The notes beneath the pieces are model-generated. The model did not search any database. It saw nothing but the letters and a program-made list of their open reading frames with translations, and was not told the origin of the DNA. DNA of 64,000 nucleotides from Doryteuthis pealeii (lineage: Eukaryota; Mollusca; Cephalopoda; Myopsida; Loliginidae), in assembly GCA_023376005.1 (NCBI GenBank), contig CM042179.1, positions 14,937,233 to 15,001,232 of the forward strand, given 5' to 3'. Every line of letters starts with the position of its first letter. The stretch's first letter is position 1. Position numbers and translations under genes: made by a program. Below are positions 35,261 to 46,929 of this stretch, piece by piece.

Positions 35261-35506
35261 TTTAACTTTTTTAATAAATTCAGTGATTGTTTAATTGATT
35301 TCTTCTACTTTATTTGGAATTCTGAAAATTTTAATGAAATCAATGCTAGTTTTTTTCTCTTATTAGTTCGTTTAAAATCCTGCAATATGTCTTATATATA
35401 ACTATGAAATGAAACTTTTAAATAATATATGGTGTGGTTAATTTGCATACTGGTTTTAACAAAACATGGTTTAATAAATAATTACTTAGTGTCATCTTCA
35501 TCATCA

Positions 35507-35918
35507 TCATGTCGCACAAGCAGCACAGATATCCATGACAATCTCTCGCCAACCTTCCCTATCACTCATTGCCCCTGGGAGGTCTTCTGCACAGCAACCA
35601 GCATCCTCGCATAGTTGGTCAATGTAGGTCTTTGGTGGGCGACCCACACTAGCATGTCCATGTGTTGGCTTCAACGTCACTTATGAGCTCATCTTTGCTT
35701 CTCCAGCAGTGTCCTGCATGCCTACTCGGATAGTTTGTGAGATGGGGGGGGGGGCAGGTCGCCATACAGCTGCTTCCTTGTGGCGTGTTGTTTCCACGAC
35801 TTGTTCAAGACTGCACATAGCATTCTTGTGCAGCTCCCATCCAGTTTATTCTCAAGGCGCCTCGTTTAGGTCCAAGTGGTGCAACCATACAGCAGTACAG
35901 ATATAACCACTGACTGGA
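35507..35918 (-). pseudogene. LINE reverse-transcriptase C-terminal fragment 2, right arm
   Basis: Minus strand: SVVISVLLYGCTTW, then AVLNKSWKQHATRKQLYGDL, SKDELISDVEAN, and after a frame slip PPKTYIDQLCEDAG, CCAEDLPGAMSDREGWREIV and a stop at 35507-35509. The stop is followed at once by a (TGA)n-like tail, so this is the true 3' end of a non-LTR element. LLYG.TTW and the DREGWRE signature are typical of LINE RT C-termini. Related to, but distinct from, fragment 1. Confidence 0.8.
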
Positions 35919-36009
35919 AGAATCAATAAATATAAAATGCATTAAAATCTAAAATCTAAAATCTAAAATGTATTAAAATAAATATTATATTTATTAATAT
36001 AATACTCTT

Positions 36010-36490
36010 GTTTCTTAATCTTTCGACCGTTATAATCTTGCAACACCCTCTGCTTAAAAATGGGACCATCCAAATCGTCCAAGATGAAATCCAAAATGTA
36101 AATCTTGATTATCTGGTGTCGTTTATTCGCCGAATTTCTTATGAATTTTGCCACTTCAGTTAAAAAATGGACCATTCCGTTTTTATTTCAAAGAAAGAAA
36201 GGTAAGAAAAAGGATATGTTACACAGAAAAATATAAGAAAGAAAGAAAGAAAGAGAGTATGAGGAAAGATAGAGATGGGATGAGCACGTGGAAGTGATAA
36301 TGCTAATCTGTTTCAATCGAACATAATGAAAAGAGAACATTAAGGAAAGAAAAATAAATAGAGAGAGATTATTATACTTTTTACAAATTGAAGTATTTAG
36401 CGATAGCTATTAAATAAACATATCAAAGTTTGTATTAATTAAATCATCATACTGTAGGTATACCCACAGATCCTGCTAGTATTTAACAAT
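36010..36490 (+). repeat. Family E repeat, right arm
   Basis: Starts near CGTTATAATCTTGCAACACC, includes AAATGGACCATTCCG, a GAAAGAAAG-rich middle and ends near CACAGATCCTGCTAGTATT. About 480 bp, non-coding; class unknown. Confidence 0.7.
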
Positions 36491-36604
36491 ATTTTTCTTT
36501 TTAAGTTCTACTGAGAATATAGTTTTGTTCCTGTAGATGTTTTTTGAATTTTGAAAGGAAATTTGAGTAGAAAATAAATACTTTATTTAGCCTATTCACC
36601 GAGA

Positions 36605-36865
36605 TTATTTGTGAAGAATTGTTAATAGTTATTGTCGAAGGACACGAGTTTATATGCAAGTTTGCATTTCACATAGCCTTGGGAAAGACATGCAACCAAC
36701 TATTCTCTCTCCAACTATGCGTGAATAGTTGGGTAGACTGGGCTCTTTAACACTGGTTGGGCAACCAGTCTAGGAGAAGGAAAACTCTGAATTTAAGCCT
36801 GTTAAAATCTGCTTAAGAAATTGACCATGTGTCGCCCCCTGCTCTTGTGGAAGCAATGGTAAATA
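36605..36865 (+). mobile_element. Family B SINE, right-arm copy
   Basis: Body with GGGAAAGACATGCAACC, TGGGCTCTTTAACACTGG and GTCTAGGAGAAGGAAAACTC, and tail AAATTGACCATGTGTCGCC. Head weak (GTTATTGTCGAAGG). Confidence 0.75.
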
Positions 36866-36928
36866 TATTTTTCGATGAATGATGTATTACTAAAACATTA
36901 GTTTACCGAATGGCAATACGTATTTCGG

Positions 36929-36930
<2 letters not shown>

Positions 36931-37015
<85 letters not shown>

Positions 37016-37095
37016 ATCAATTGCACACATTCATGAGTAGAAGTATTTTCTGTTGTTGCTAATTCAAATATAAATCATGTAATACTACTCCTCCT

Positions 37096-37179
<84 letters not shown>

Positions 37180-37180
37180 A
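36931..37180. repeat. (GA)n, (CT)n and (TA)n tracts, right arm
   Basis: GA at 36931-37012 (about 40 units), CT at 37103-37137 and TA at 37138-37178. The mirror region in the left arm (23640-23850) is much shorter, showing tract instability or assembly noise. Confidence 0.95.
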
Positions 37181-37952
37181 CATTATTATTGAATATCTTA
37201 GTTGCACATTGAATGCCAAGATTTTCATTTATTTGTTGATCACTTTATAATTTTCTGTAGTAATGACACATTTTCTTGAAAGAAAGAAAATCCAAAACAA
37301 ATAAAGAACCAATAAAAATCACTTTAACAAATGTTACTCTAAAACCTTTAAATCATAATAACCTGCTATGATAATCAATATAAATATTACGAACTGGTAC
37401 AATTCCTGTAATCCAACGTTCTTTTAATGCCATCATCATTTGATCAAATTCAATTCTAAAAAGTACATTTTCTTAATAAAATAAAAGTAAATTTCCTGCT
37501 TTGTTTTTGTTCTTGTTTTTTCTTTTTTTGTGTAACAATCTGAAAAAAATGATTGAATAATTCTTATGAAATGTAATGATAATAAATATAACAGTTAAGA
37601 ACTAGTGTGAGAACACTCATACGCACGCACGCACAAAAGATTACAAAATAAATAAATAAATAAAAAATAAAATTAGTAAATTCATAACTTGTCCTTTCTT
37701 AGAATCTTTTCTTGGAAACGCTTAGTAAAAACAAAAAAACAAAAAACAACAACAACAAAAACAATAAATGAATATTCCAATTTGTGTCAAAATAACGAGA
37801 AAACTTACGCAATATTTTCCCAGAGGTTGTAAAATACGGACGAACAAACGGAACGTTGAATAGAATTCAATTGTAGTTATATTTTTGTAGACGATTTTTA
37901 AAACTAAACGCTCAAAAATTGGTAAAATCTCGAAGTCTAAATTTTGGTGGGA

Positions 37953-37956
<4 letters not shown>

Positions 37957-38034
<78 letters not shown>
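37957..38034. repeat. (CA)n-(TA)n compound microsatellite
   Basis: About 25 CA then 13 TA units, adjoining LINE fragment 1. The left arm has only a short broken (GT)n here. Confidence 0.96.
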
Positions 38035-38037
<3 letters not shown>

Positions 38038-38041
38038 CACA

Positions 38042-38278
38042 AGTTCGTGCTGTAAAACGGAACCTCATGACTCTCCCTCGCCAACCATCCGTATCGGTCA
38101 TCGTTCCTGGCAGACTTGCCGCATGGCATCCTGTACCCTCACAGAGCTGACTGATGTAGGTTTTTGCTGGCCGGCCTACACTAGTGTGTTCATGTGTAGG
38201 TCTCCACAGGAGAACGTCAATTATAAGTCCGTACTTGCTTCTACAGCAGTGTCATTTCTTACCAACAGTCTGTAAATA
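38042..38278 (-). pseudogene. LINE reverse-transcriptase C-terminal fragment 1, right arm
   Basis: Minus-strand translation gives IIDVLLWRPTHEHTSVGRP, then AKTYISQLCEGTGCHAASLP and GTMTDTDGWRGRVMRFR in one frame, after a break near the start. This is the region after the RT domain in many invertebrate non-LTR elements (GRP-x-KTY-I-x-QLCE and a D-x-x-GWR signature). It encodes only about 70 residues of what would be a protein of around a thousand. 5'-truncated; ends at a (TA)n/(CA)n tract. Confidence 0.75.
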
Positions 38279-38524
38279 AATTAAATAAATACAATGAATA
38301 AGCTTTCCAATTTTGTGAATAACGAAAACTTTTCCGTAATATTTTCCCAGTATTTAGAAAATACGGACCAGTAATCGGAACGTTATACAGAATTCGATTG
38401 TAGATGCATACAGCACGGTGTCATGAATTCTACTATAATAGCATACAATACAGCAACTTTTAATTATAAAATAATCCAATCAACATCAGCAGCTTTCTCG
38501 CTTTTGCTTAACTGTAATTCCAAT

Positions 38525-38945
38525 TCTACAAATTCTATTAATAATAGAGATTCGCTTCCGGTTTTTGTCTGTAACAAAAATTACGTCACTGCTTACGTCA
38601 CATTATCCGAAATCGTCATAACATAGAATGAATACGCTCAAAATTTGAACATGCAACATTAGACAGTCCTCATTGTTTTTTAAAACAAGTTTTAATAAAT
38701 ACATAACTGGTATTATATATCTATATATAGTTTGTTTTATTTTAATACATATTTAAAGTTTACATTTCAAATTGTTTTATTTTTTAATCCTTTAATGAAT
38801 TTGATGATTTTACTTACTTAGGGTACAAACTCGCTGACATTGAATTTTTTACTCCCACCCCTCAGGCAATATGTTTCAAAAATCTATTTTTACATTGCCC
38901 AGAGGGCGTTTTTATTTTGTACTAGTTCTATCAATTTGCAGTAAA
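38525..38945 (-). repeat. Family G repeat, right arm
   Basis: Mirror of 21868-22245. Contains the extra CTCACACCTCTGAGG-like stretch near 38850, as in the third copy, which the left copy has lost. Confidence 0.7.
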
Positions 38946-39178
38946 TGTTTTTAAATACTTGTTTTACCCTATGGCAAATTGGCATTAAAAGTTTAACGAG
39001 AGGATAGCTTCTTGCCACTTCATTCTATTTGCAACCAATTTGACTTTTTATTACTACTAAATTGATTTTATGAATTTAAAAATATATTGAAAGAGTGCGT
39101 GGTTTATTGTATGTAAAAACATAACATTTATGAAGATGAATGTAAAAAAAAAGCTGTTATATAAATATTATATGTTTT

Positions 39179-39228
<50 letters not shown>

Positions 39229-39635
39229 CACGAAAGTGTAACTTCATGTTTTTATCGAGATATATTTGACAAATTTTCCACACCTATTGTTACTACTGTT
39301 AATAGTAGTGCTTTTTAAAAATTCGACACTCAATGGTTCTGAAATAAAGCAAGTCCTCAATAGTTGAAAGTTTAGTGAAACACTATCTTCTTCCTTCACA
39401 CCTCGTTTTGTTTTTACAATGCACAAAGTTAAGTTCAGAAAATATCAATACTTCTAAAATGGAGTTTAATGTTAAAATGGTTTTGTTATAGAAAACCGCA
39501 TGAGATAGACACACACACAACACACACACACACACAACATATAATATATATATATATATGGTTTTTGCATAGAAACCTCCCATGAGACAGACATACAGAA
39601 ACACAACCCCCCCACACATATATATATATATATAT

Positions 39636-39897
39636 ATAAAGTAAGTAAAGTAAAGTCAACGGGGCGGCCTAAAGTCGGTATCAGCCAGTCAGCGAGGGAG
39701 TCTATCCCCTTTTCACTAGCGCTAGACCAAGGAGATTGTTTTAGCATCTGAGGTGGAGCGCCACACCTACTGTCAGCTCCTTATTTTACCGCACAGATCC
39801 CTGTGCTACTCATACGCTGAGTTGGCGAGGACCGGTATCGAACTAGGAACCTTGTGGTTTCTAGCCGAACGCTCTACCGACTGAGCTAACCCGGCCC
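39636..39897 (-). mobile_element. Family A SINE, arm-specific insertion
   Basis: The best-preserved complete copy: head GGGCCGGGTTAGCTCAGTCG on the minus strand near 39897, box B-like GTTCGATACCGG, full body, and tail next to (TA)n. (TA)n flanks it on both sides. The left arm has no SINE at the corresponding place, so this is an insertion or loss after the arms separated, or a haplotype difference. Confidence 0.85.
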
Positions 39898-40383
39898 ATA
39901 TATATATATATATATTACAAAAATATACATACGTATATGTACATATTACATGTGACTCTGGATTTCATGTAGTGGTGCATTAACAGCTCTATCACTGATA
40001 TTGAGCACTCTACTAATAATACCGCAAAAAAATTGGGCCAACTCTAACTCACCTAGTTAGTGATAACCATGCACTAGCGTTTTAAATGATAAGACGTTAA
40101 ACTGGATAAAAACTCACGACTCCAGAGTTTCACACATTCGATCGTCAGGTGAGCTAGTTGTAAACACATCTAACCTTTTTTTAACTTAACAAAGGTACTC
40201 TTCTTGTACACTCTTTTTGAGTCACGGTCCTTCAAAAAAGCTCTTAGCCTAATCTAGAAAGAAGTGCCACTTTTAAAAAGACTTGAAAATTTAATTCAGA
40301 TTTCTGGCTCAATATCGATAAATCTAATAATCAACATATCATCAGTATCTGTTTAAAGTTTATAACTTTTTAAAAACACTCTC

Positions 40384-40437
<54 letters not shown>

Positions 40438-40439
40438 GA

Positions 40440-40705
40440 GGAAAAAATGAGTAAAGAAAAGAAACGTAGATATGGATAAAAATGAATTTTATCGATATCA
40501 CTTTTAATCGATATCACTTACACATGTGTTTCGGTCAGTTTATCAAAATGTATACGGATTTACGTTATTATTATTATTAAAATAATCAGATGGAGTTGAA
40601 ATGATGATGATAATAATAATAGGAAAAATGCATAAAATGTTCCGTTCACAGATTTTACCGACCTTCATCAGAGTAGTATTTTTATTTTTTGAGTAAAAAA
40701 AAAAC
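40440..40705 (-). mobile_element. Family C element, right-arm mirror copy
   Basis: Mirror of 18940-19200. TCATCAG at 40665-40671 is CTGATGA on the minus strand; the reverse complement of GAAA is at 40529-40532, CACATGTG at 40521-40528 and TATCACT at 40512-40518. All hammerhead-like parts seen in the left copy are kept, including the trinucleotide run in the long loop. Confidence 0.42.
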
Positions 40706-40717
40706 AAAACAAAAAGA

Positions 40718-40771
40718 AAACTTCCTCGCTGACTGGCTGATACCGACATTAGGCCGCCCCGACGACTTTAT
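40718..40771 (+). mobile_element. Family A SINE tail fragment, right arm
   Basis: Mirror of 18866-18915. It begins at CCTCGCTGACTGGCTGATACC and ends in (TA)n, directly joined to family C sequence. Confidence 0.72.
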
Positions 40772-41719
40772 ATATATATATATATATATATACAATGTTT
40801 CTAACACTTGACTCACTATTGATAACATAATTTTCATCTTGTGGCTTTATTAATTCATCTATTAAAATATCCAAGTACTGTTATTACATTTAAATAAATA
40901 AATCCATGACGAAAATATCAATGTAACAGTGTCAACCAGTTTTCCCTAAATTTGTACCCACCCCCTATTTTGGAGCACTATAGCGATCGCTTAGTTCCCC
41001 TAAAAGCTAACACTAACCCTGGGTAAAATGTATAGTCAAGGCAAAAAAGAGGGTGACATAAAATACTACCGAAAGTTTCAGTTTTTCAGCGAATATTTAA
41101 TTTATAGTCAAAATCATTAATATATAGAATAAATCTTATCTATTACCGAAGTTTCTATAAAAATCTAAGTTAGATTTCCCTAAAAATAGCCCATGTTATT
41201 AATGCAATTTAAACTCAGCTATGTATCTTATATATCACTAAGAAATAGAGATCTACATAATATATGGTGTGGTTAATTTGCATACTGGTTTCAACAAAAC
41301 CGGGTTTAATAAAGAATTACTTGGTGCTATGATCTCTAATATTATTGTTTTATTCTCCAACATAATAAGATAAATACTATGAATATATGAATTTATTTAT
41401 AGAGATTTGGCCTTATACATTACACAAACCTCATTTTGAGTAAAGCAGGATTATTCTGATGACATAACAATCAGGCCTAAGAAAACTCTCAGGTTTAGAG
41501 AAAAAAAAAAGTTGCCTTGATGGCACGTGTGTACTGGATGGTCATTGACCTTACAAGAGGGTTCATTTGCCTTTTGGCAGGTCTTATTTTTCATCCTGCT
41601 GGATATCTAGTTACTCTCTTCCACAAATAAACCTGGTTAGGAAGCCGGTATAGTAGTTAATCACTCATTTATGCGACAGTTGGTACTGTGTTACATGGTA
41701 CGAGTTGCACTATTCGGAG

Positions 41720-41756
<37 letters not shown>

Positions 41757-41769
41757 TATAATATATGAT

Positions 41770-42215
41770 ATAACATAAGGTCAATTTCTTAAGCAGAGTG
41801 TAACAGGCTTGAATTAAGAGTTTTCTGTCTCCTAGACTGCTTGCTCTTGGACCCCATTAGCCCCGCCCCCCCCCAAAAAAAAAGTCATCAACACCAGACA
41901 TGGCGTTATCATATATAATTAGTGAAAATTGATCACTAATTAGGATTGAGCCTATTCTAGTAGTGAACACCCCAAATGAATTTAACAAGTTTGAATTCAG
42001 AGTTTTTCTTCTCCTAGAACCGTTGTCTAAACAAGGTTAAAGAGCCCAGTCTGCCCTACTATTTACCCATATCTGGAGGGAGAATAGTTGGATTTATACC
42101 TCTTCCAAGGGTATTAGCGCTATGTGAACTGTAGCTTCGTCCATGATTTGAACTCGGGTCGACGAGTCCATTCCCTACGACTCTAACCATTACTCCACAC
42201 ACCTCCAACTAAACT
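41770..42215 (-). mobile_element. Family B SINE with extra 3' fragment, right arm
   Basis: Minus-strand mirror of 17440-17850. Head near 42210 (GTGTGGAGTAATGGTTAGAG), GAGTTCAAATCATGG near 42150, body to about 41995 and the additional tail piece at 41770-41850. Confidence 0.75.
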
Positions 42216-42970
42216 TTACTACTTTTGTGTTGCTTGGTCGGAAAAATATTAAATGGTTCAAAAATAAAGTACTAGTGACATTTCTTTCATTGAATTAATA
42301 GCAGAAAATCAATCATGAATGATAAAACCACTTCCAATAATATTTGATGCACTTGAATTTTGTACGCTTTCATGTGAAGTTTGGTTGGTAGAATTTTGCG
42401 CCCGGTTGATTGTAGAAGACTCAGCCCTAAAGATGGTTGTTTTATTGATTTCTTTAGACTCTACAGAAAAAGGATTGTTTTAACTACACAGCGCTTTATA
42501 AGAATACAGACCTTGACAGAATCTGTTTCTTGATACTTTTTTTATCCAATTAGATATCTAATTTCTGCATGTGTTATACACACCCCTTTAAATATCGGGT
42601 ATATAAATGGGAGAGAGTAAACAGATGAGAGGAAGAAATGGGTTCTTATCTTTATGAACAACTTGTACCCCATACAATGTAATTCGTTTCCAAGAAAATA
42701 TTGAAATGTATCTACAGTTAGGTGGAAATGGTGCGAGAAGAAAAAAAAACCCAAAAAACAAAAAAAACAAAACAAAAAAAAAACAACAAACAAACCCAAA
42801 AAACACTGGGACACATGGATACAATTTTTCTGCGTCCTTTTAGATTTTTCTGCGTCAGTGACGCAGGACGTGTACCTATCAGCATTTGTAACCTTATAAA
42901 CAAATAACCTGTGTAGATAGTCCAACAGTTCACATACTTAACTGAAATATTGGGCCCTGGTACGTCGAAA

Positions 42971-43181
<211 letters not shown>

Positions 43182-43231
43182 CAATATTAATGATATTATG
43201 GATGATTTGGACTCATAACTTAAAGTTTCAT

Positions 43232-43308
43232 GGTTATGCAATCCTCAGATGAGTCAAATGGTTGAGATCTTAAAAAACCAGTAGTCAAATGGTTGAGATC
43301 TTAAAAAC

Positions 43309-43402
<94 letters not shown>
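43232..43402. repeat. Duplicated block plus (CA)n-(TA)n at edge of mirrored sequence
   Basis: AGTCAAATGGTTGAGATCTT appears twice (43252 and 43282), followed by (CA)n 43311-43366 and (TA)n 43367-43402. Mirror homology to the left arm ends inside this duplication. Confidence 0.9.
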
Positions 43403-43404
<2 letters not shown>

Positions 43405-43756
43405 CGTTTACACAAGCTGATCTCACTGCATAGAATTCCTTTTTCTTTTTCTTATATCGCTTACATCTCATAATTAAAGAGTGGCTAGACCTACAATTAC
43501 CAAATATTCTATGTTCCTTGATAAAACGATGAAGCAAGTTTTATGACCGTATAAGTTTTAAAACATACCAAAAGTTTCATTTTTACTGATTTATTTTTTC
43601 TTTGTGTCTGTCAGGTCAGCTAAACCGAATCTTTGTTTACCCGTTTAAAGTAGACATCTTGCTAAGGAAGTCTTAGAAAATTATTAGCTTTGTTCCCTAT
43701 TATTTCTCCCGATCGCCAATAAATCAAGACTTTAAAAAAATCTCTATATCAATACT

Positions 43757-43802
43757 GGTGGTATAGGACTTTAAGAGTTAACTCTTAAAGTCCTATACCA
43801 CC
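43757..43802. repeat. Perfect 46-bp palindrome
   Basis: Two 23-bp arms with no spacer, centred between 43779 and 43780 (GAGTT|AACTC). It could extrude a cruciform or mark a fold-back join. Confidence 0.95.
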
Positions 43803-44024
43803 TCATTCCACCCGGCTGGAAGTTACATTCATTTTAACTAATCAGCCCCAAACAATAGCCTTTGTTTAAATTTAATATTAAACGTAAGTAGAAATCTTTG
43901 ATTTAAGGGAAATAATAGGTAACTTTAGATGCAAAGCTAATTTTTAGCCATTTTTTTAATATATCCTTATAGGAATCCTCTGGACTTAGAAAAATTTCAA
44001 CAGGATGTTAAGAGTTAATCTTCC

Positions 44025-44490
44025 GCCCGTTATCATCTTGCAATACCCTCTGGTTAAAAATGAAACCATCTAAATCATCTAAGATGTAATACAAAAATGT
44101 AAATCCTCACTATCTGGTATTCGCTTATCCGATGAATTCCTATTTCTTTTGAGTGTCATCACTTCAACTGAATAATGGACCATTCCATTTTTATTATAAA
44201 GAAACGACATGCTACACAGAAAAAGTAAAATAAAAAAGAAAGAAACAAACAAACAAAGAGAGTAGGAAAACGATATATATATAGAGGGGATGAGAACGCG
44301 AAAACAATAATACTAATCTGTTTAAATCGTTCATGAAAGAAGAAAAAAAATAAACGAGAAAGAGTTAAATCAAAATTATTATACTTATTACATTTTTAAC
44401 TATTTTGGTATAGCTTTTATGTAAACATATGAAACGTTGTAATAATTGAATTATCATACTGTCGTATATCCACAGGTCCTTGCAAGTAAG
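44025..44490 (+). repeat. Family E repeat, right-only segment
   Basis: Same blocks as 36010-36490 (CGTTATCATCTTGCAATACC, AATAATGGACCATTCC, CACAGGTCCTTGCAAGT). Preceded by GGATGTTAAGAGTTAATC, which may be its 5' extension. Confidence 0.7.
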
Positions 44491-44737
44491 TATTATTGTT
44501 CTTATATTTGTAGTAGGAGCAATGGACACCAGGCGGCGCTATAAACGTTAACCTCTCGACAGCAGAATGTGTACATGAACAATAAAATCAATTTCTTTAC
44601 AGTTTCTTGCTGTCTCATCAATTTTGATTTAATTTCGAAATAATCATCCCTTGATTTTTTGAAATTTTTCGTTGGAAATGATCTTGATACATTTAGGTCA
44701 TATTTTTAAAAAAATATTTCAAATGTAAAAGTAAAAT

Positions 44738-44988
44738 GAAAGTAAAGTAAAGTCGTCGGGGCGGCCTAATGTCGGTATAAGCCATATAGCGAGGGAGTCT
44801 ATCCCCTTTTCACTAGCGCTAGACCAAGGAGATTATTTTAGCATCTGAGGTGGTGCGCCACACCTACCATCAGCTCCTTACTTTACCGCACATATCCCTG
44901 TGCTACTCATACGCTGAGTTGGCGAGGACCGGTATCGAACTAGGAACCTTGTGGTTTCTAGCCGAACGCTCTACCGACTGAGCTAATA
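44738..44988 (-). mobile_element. Family A SINE, complete
   Basis: Minus strand, head near 44985 (TTAGCTCAGTCGGTAGAGCG), box B-like GTTCGATACCGG, body and tail to TTTACTTTACTTTC. Close to the copies at 39636 and 59685, so probably a younger subfamily. Confidence 0.82.
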
Positions 44989-45215
44989 TTTATTGTAATG
45001 GGTTCTAAACCTGATTAAAGCAGTGGTTACAGGTTTTAGTGGAGAGACAAATACCGAATGTCGCTTACCGGAAAACTGATTTCTCGGAACACCATTACAC
45101 AGAAATAATCGCTTCAGCAAGCCGAATTTAAAGAAAGTTAAGTGTTACATATAAAAGGTTTTCTTTAAATATTGTATAATTTCAGAATTACTCTGTGTAA
45201 ATAGTGATAAAACCA

Positions 45216-45262
45216 GAGGGTGTTGCAAGATGATAACGGACGGACGATTAAGGAATACCAGT
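45216..45262 (-). repeat. Family E end fragment
   Basis: Only the first about 45 bp of the family on the minus strand (CGTTATCATCTTGCAACACC). It lies directly before a family D head. Confidence 0.55.
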
Positions 45263-45284
45263 ATTAATATATATATATTTTTTT

Positions 45285-45725
45285 TGTCCATTTGGACACA
45301 TAGCCTAGTGGATAAGGTAGTTAGGTCAAGACAGTTCTACGTGACAGTTGTCTCTGGATTCCGGGTTCAATCCTAAGTAGAGGCAGTAACATAGAAAAAT
45401 AATTAACACAGCTCCTACCCCAGCTATGGTTAGCGGAATGAGAACAGGATACTCCCGAGGACTGAATAAAGGGTTAGATTCAAAGTTCCGTGATGGCTCC
45501 CGATTACGACAAGAAGGTTCCCGACTACGACAAGAAGGTTCCCGAGTTCGAAAAGAAGGTTCCCGAGTCCGAGAAGGTTCCCGAGTCCTACAAGAAATAC
45601 CTGAAGAAGGCCGGAGGGCATATCGGCCGAAGCGTTGTACAAATAACAATAAAGATGGGGACAATAGTCCGAATAACGCAGATAATACGGATCATCAAGC
45701 CTCATCTCAAACATTCAGAGATTGT
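45285..45725 (+). mobile_element. Family D tRNA-derived element with 21-bp repeats, copy 1
   Basis: Head: TAGCCTAGTGGATA (box A-like, 45301) and GGGTTCAATCC (box B-like, 45363). The middle (45497-45595) holds 15- to 21-bp units built on GGTTCCCGACTACGACAAG. The 3' part has GAAGGCCGGAGGGCATATCG and GGACAATAGTCCGAATAA. The repeats keep one frame open: 45490-45729 would encode 79 residues with VPDYDKK-type heptads. Adjacent to a family E fragment at 45216-45262. Confidence 0.7.
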
Positions 45726-46029
45726 TTAAAGTCTTGATTTATTGAAGAATTTAAAAAGAAATAAAAGAATTTAAAAGTTTATTCATATTTATTCTTATTT
45801 ATTTATTAAACTCCAACAAACTATTCAATTTTTCTTCTTACTAATGGCACGAAATTTTTATTGATAACATCTGCTTTCATGCAAGTGTTGATTTTCTGAC
45901 CAAAAAAAACTTGTTCATGCTAAATAAAGGGACCTTTTAAGACTTCGAACATACATGACGCCCTGTCGATGGGGCTTATAATATGTTGACTGTATCCGCT
46001 ACAGAGTTGTAAGACCTCCCCTCCAAAAG

Positions 46030-46200
46030 GGAATGTCCTGGATATTACACTAAACTGCATCTGATGGTGAAGATCCAGTTCTGGAGATCTGAAAGGAATA
46101 CCCCGTAATTGTCATTACTCCTAGGTTCACTCTGTACCGGAGTGGCCGTAACTGTTAGGGTTTCGTCTATGGGACATTAATTCTGTTTTTAAAAAATTCG
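46030..46200 (+). repeat. Family H repeat, partial copy
   Basis: CACTAAACTGCATCTGATGG, CCAGTTCTGGAGATC, GTCATTACTCCTAGG. Keeps the 5' half only. Confidence 0.6.
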
Positions 46201-46224
46201 TATTTGATTGGATCGTGTGCAGAG

Positions 46225-46450
46225 AAAAAAGAAAAAAAATCTCGATAAAGAAAATCTTAAGGAATGACTACAGAAAAATGTATGTAAATATGCATATACA
46301 ATGTACCCGATTCCCTAACCTCTAGGCATAAAATAACCGTAGACGGGGTGACATGCCATTTAAACCAATTAATCAATAAATCAATCAATCGAACATATAA
46401 GCGACACCTATTCCTATTTCGATGTAATGCTATTTAATATTTGATGATAT
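46225..46450 (+). repeat. Direct repeat Q, copy 1
   Basis: TCTTAAGGAATGACTACAG, CCTCTAGGCATAAAATAACC, ACATGCCATTTAAACC, GCGACACCTATTCC. The matching unit is 48175-48355. The centre resembles the CATGTC...ATTTTATG module of family H. Confidence 0.7.
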
Positions 46451-46605
46451 TCATTACCCATACTAACCCTTAATGCGAGCCCAAAGTGGAGACATTGCTT
46501 AATCAAAGTTATTGATCGTGAGTTCGATTTTCAAATTGGGACTTTGAAGCTGACATTTTTCTTACTAATATCCTTACCCCCAAATACTTACGAATATGGT
46601 AATTG

Positions 46606-46616
46606 TATCATCATCG

Positions 46617-46655
<39 letters not shown>

Positions 46656-46689
46656 ATATTATTATTATTATTATCACCATCATTATCAA

Positions 46690-46740
<51 letters not shown>

Positions 46741-46743
46741 CAA

Positions 46744-46797
<54 letters not shown>

Positions 46798-46818
46798 CAT
46801 CATCATCATGATCATCAA

Positions 46819-46881
<63 letters not shown>
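46606..46881. repeat. (TCA)n/(TTA)n trinucleotide array
   Basis: About 275 bp of TCA and TTA units with a few CAACA interruptions. Open in all three plus frames and therefore a source of spurious ORFs. Confidence 0.97.
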
Positions 46882-46882
<1 letters not shown>

Positions 46883-46929
46883 TACTTTCTAAAGTGATTT
46901 TAAGAAAAATATCTGAATTTTTCCCTCCC

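Noticed and set aside
42542..42925. 127-codon minus-strand frame with hydrophobic stretches
   Set aside because: Runs through poly-A/(CAAA)-type sequence, and the left-arm mirror does not preserve the frame.
45600..45660. Family D CTGAAGA-AGGCC...GGCC-GAAGC as a hammerhead
   Set aside because: There is an extra A before stem II, the GAAA box is GAAG in this copy, and CTGA is lost in the other copy; no stem III/U-H or stem I partner could be found.
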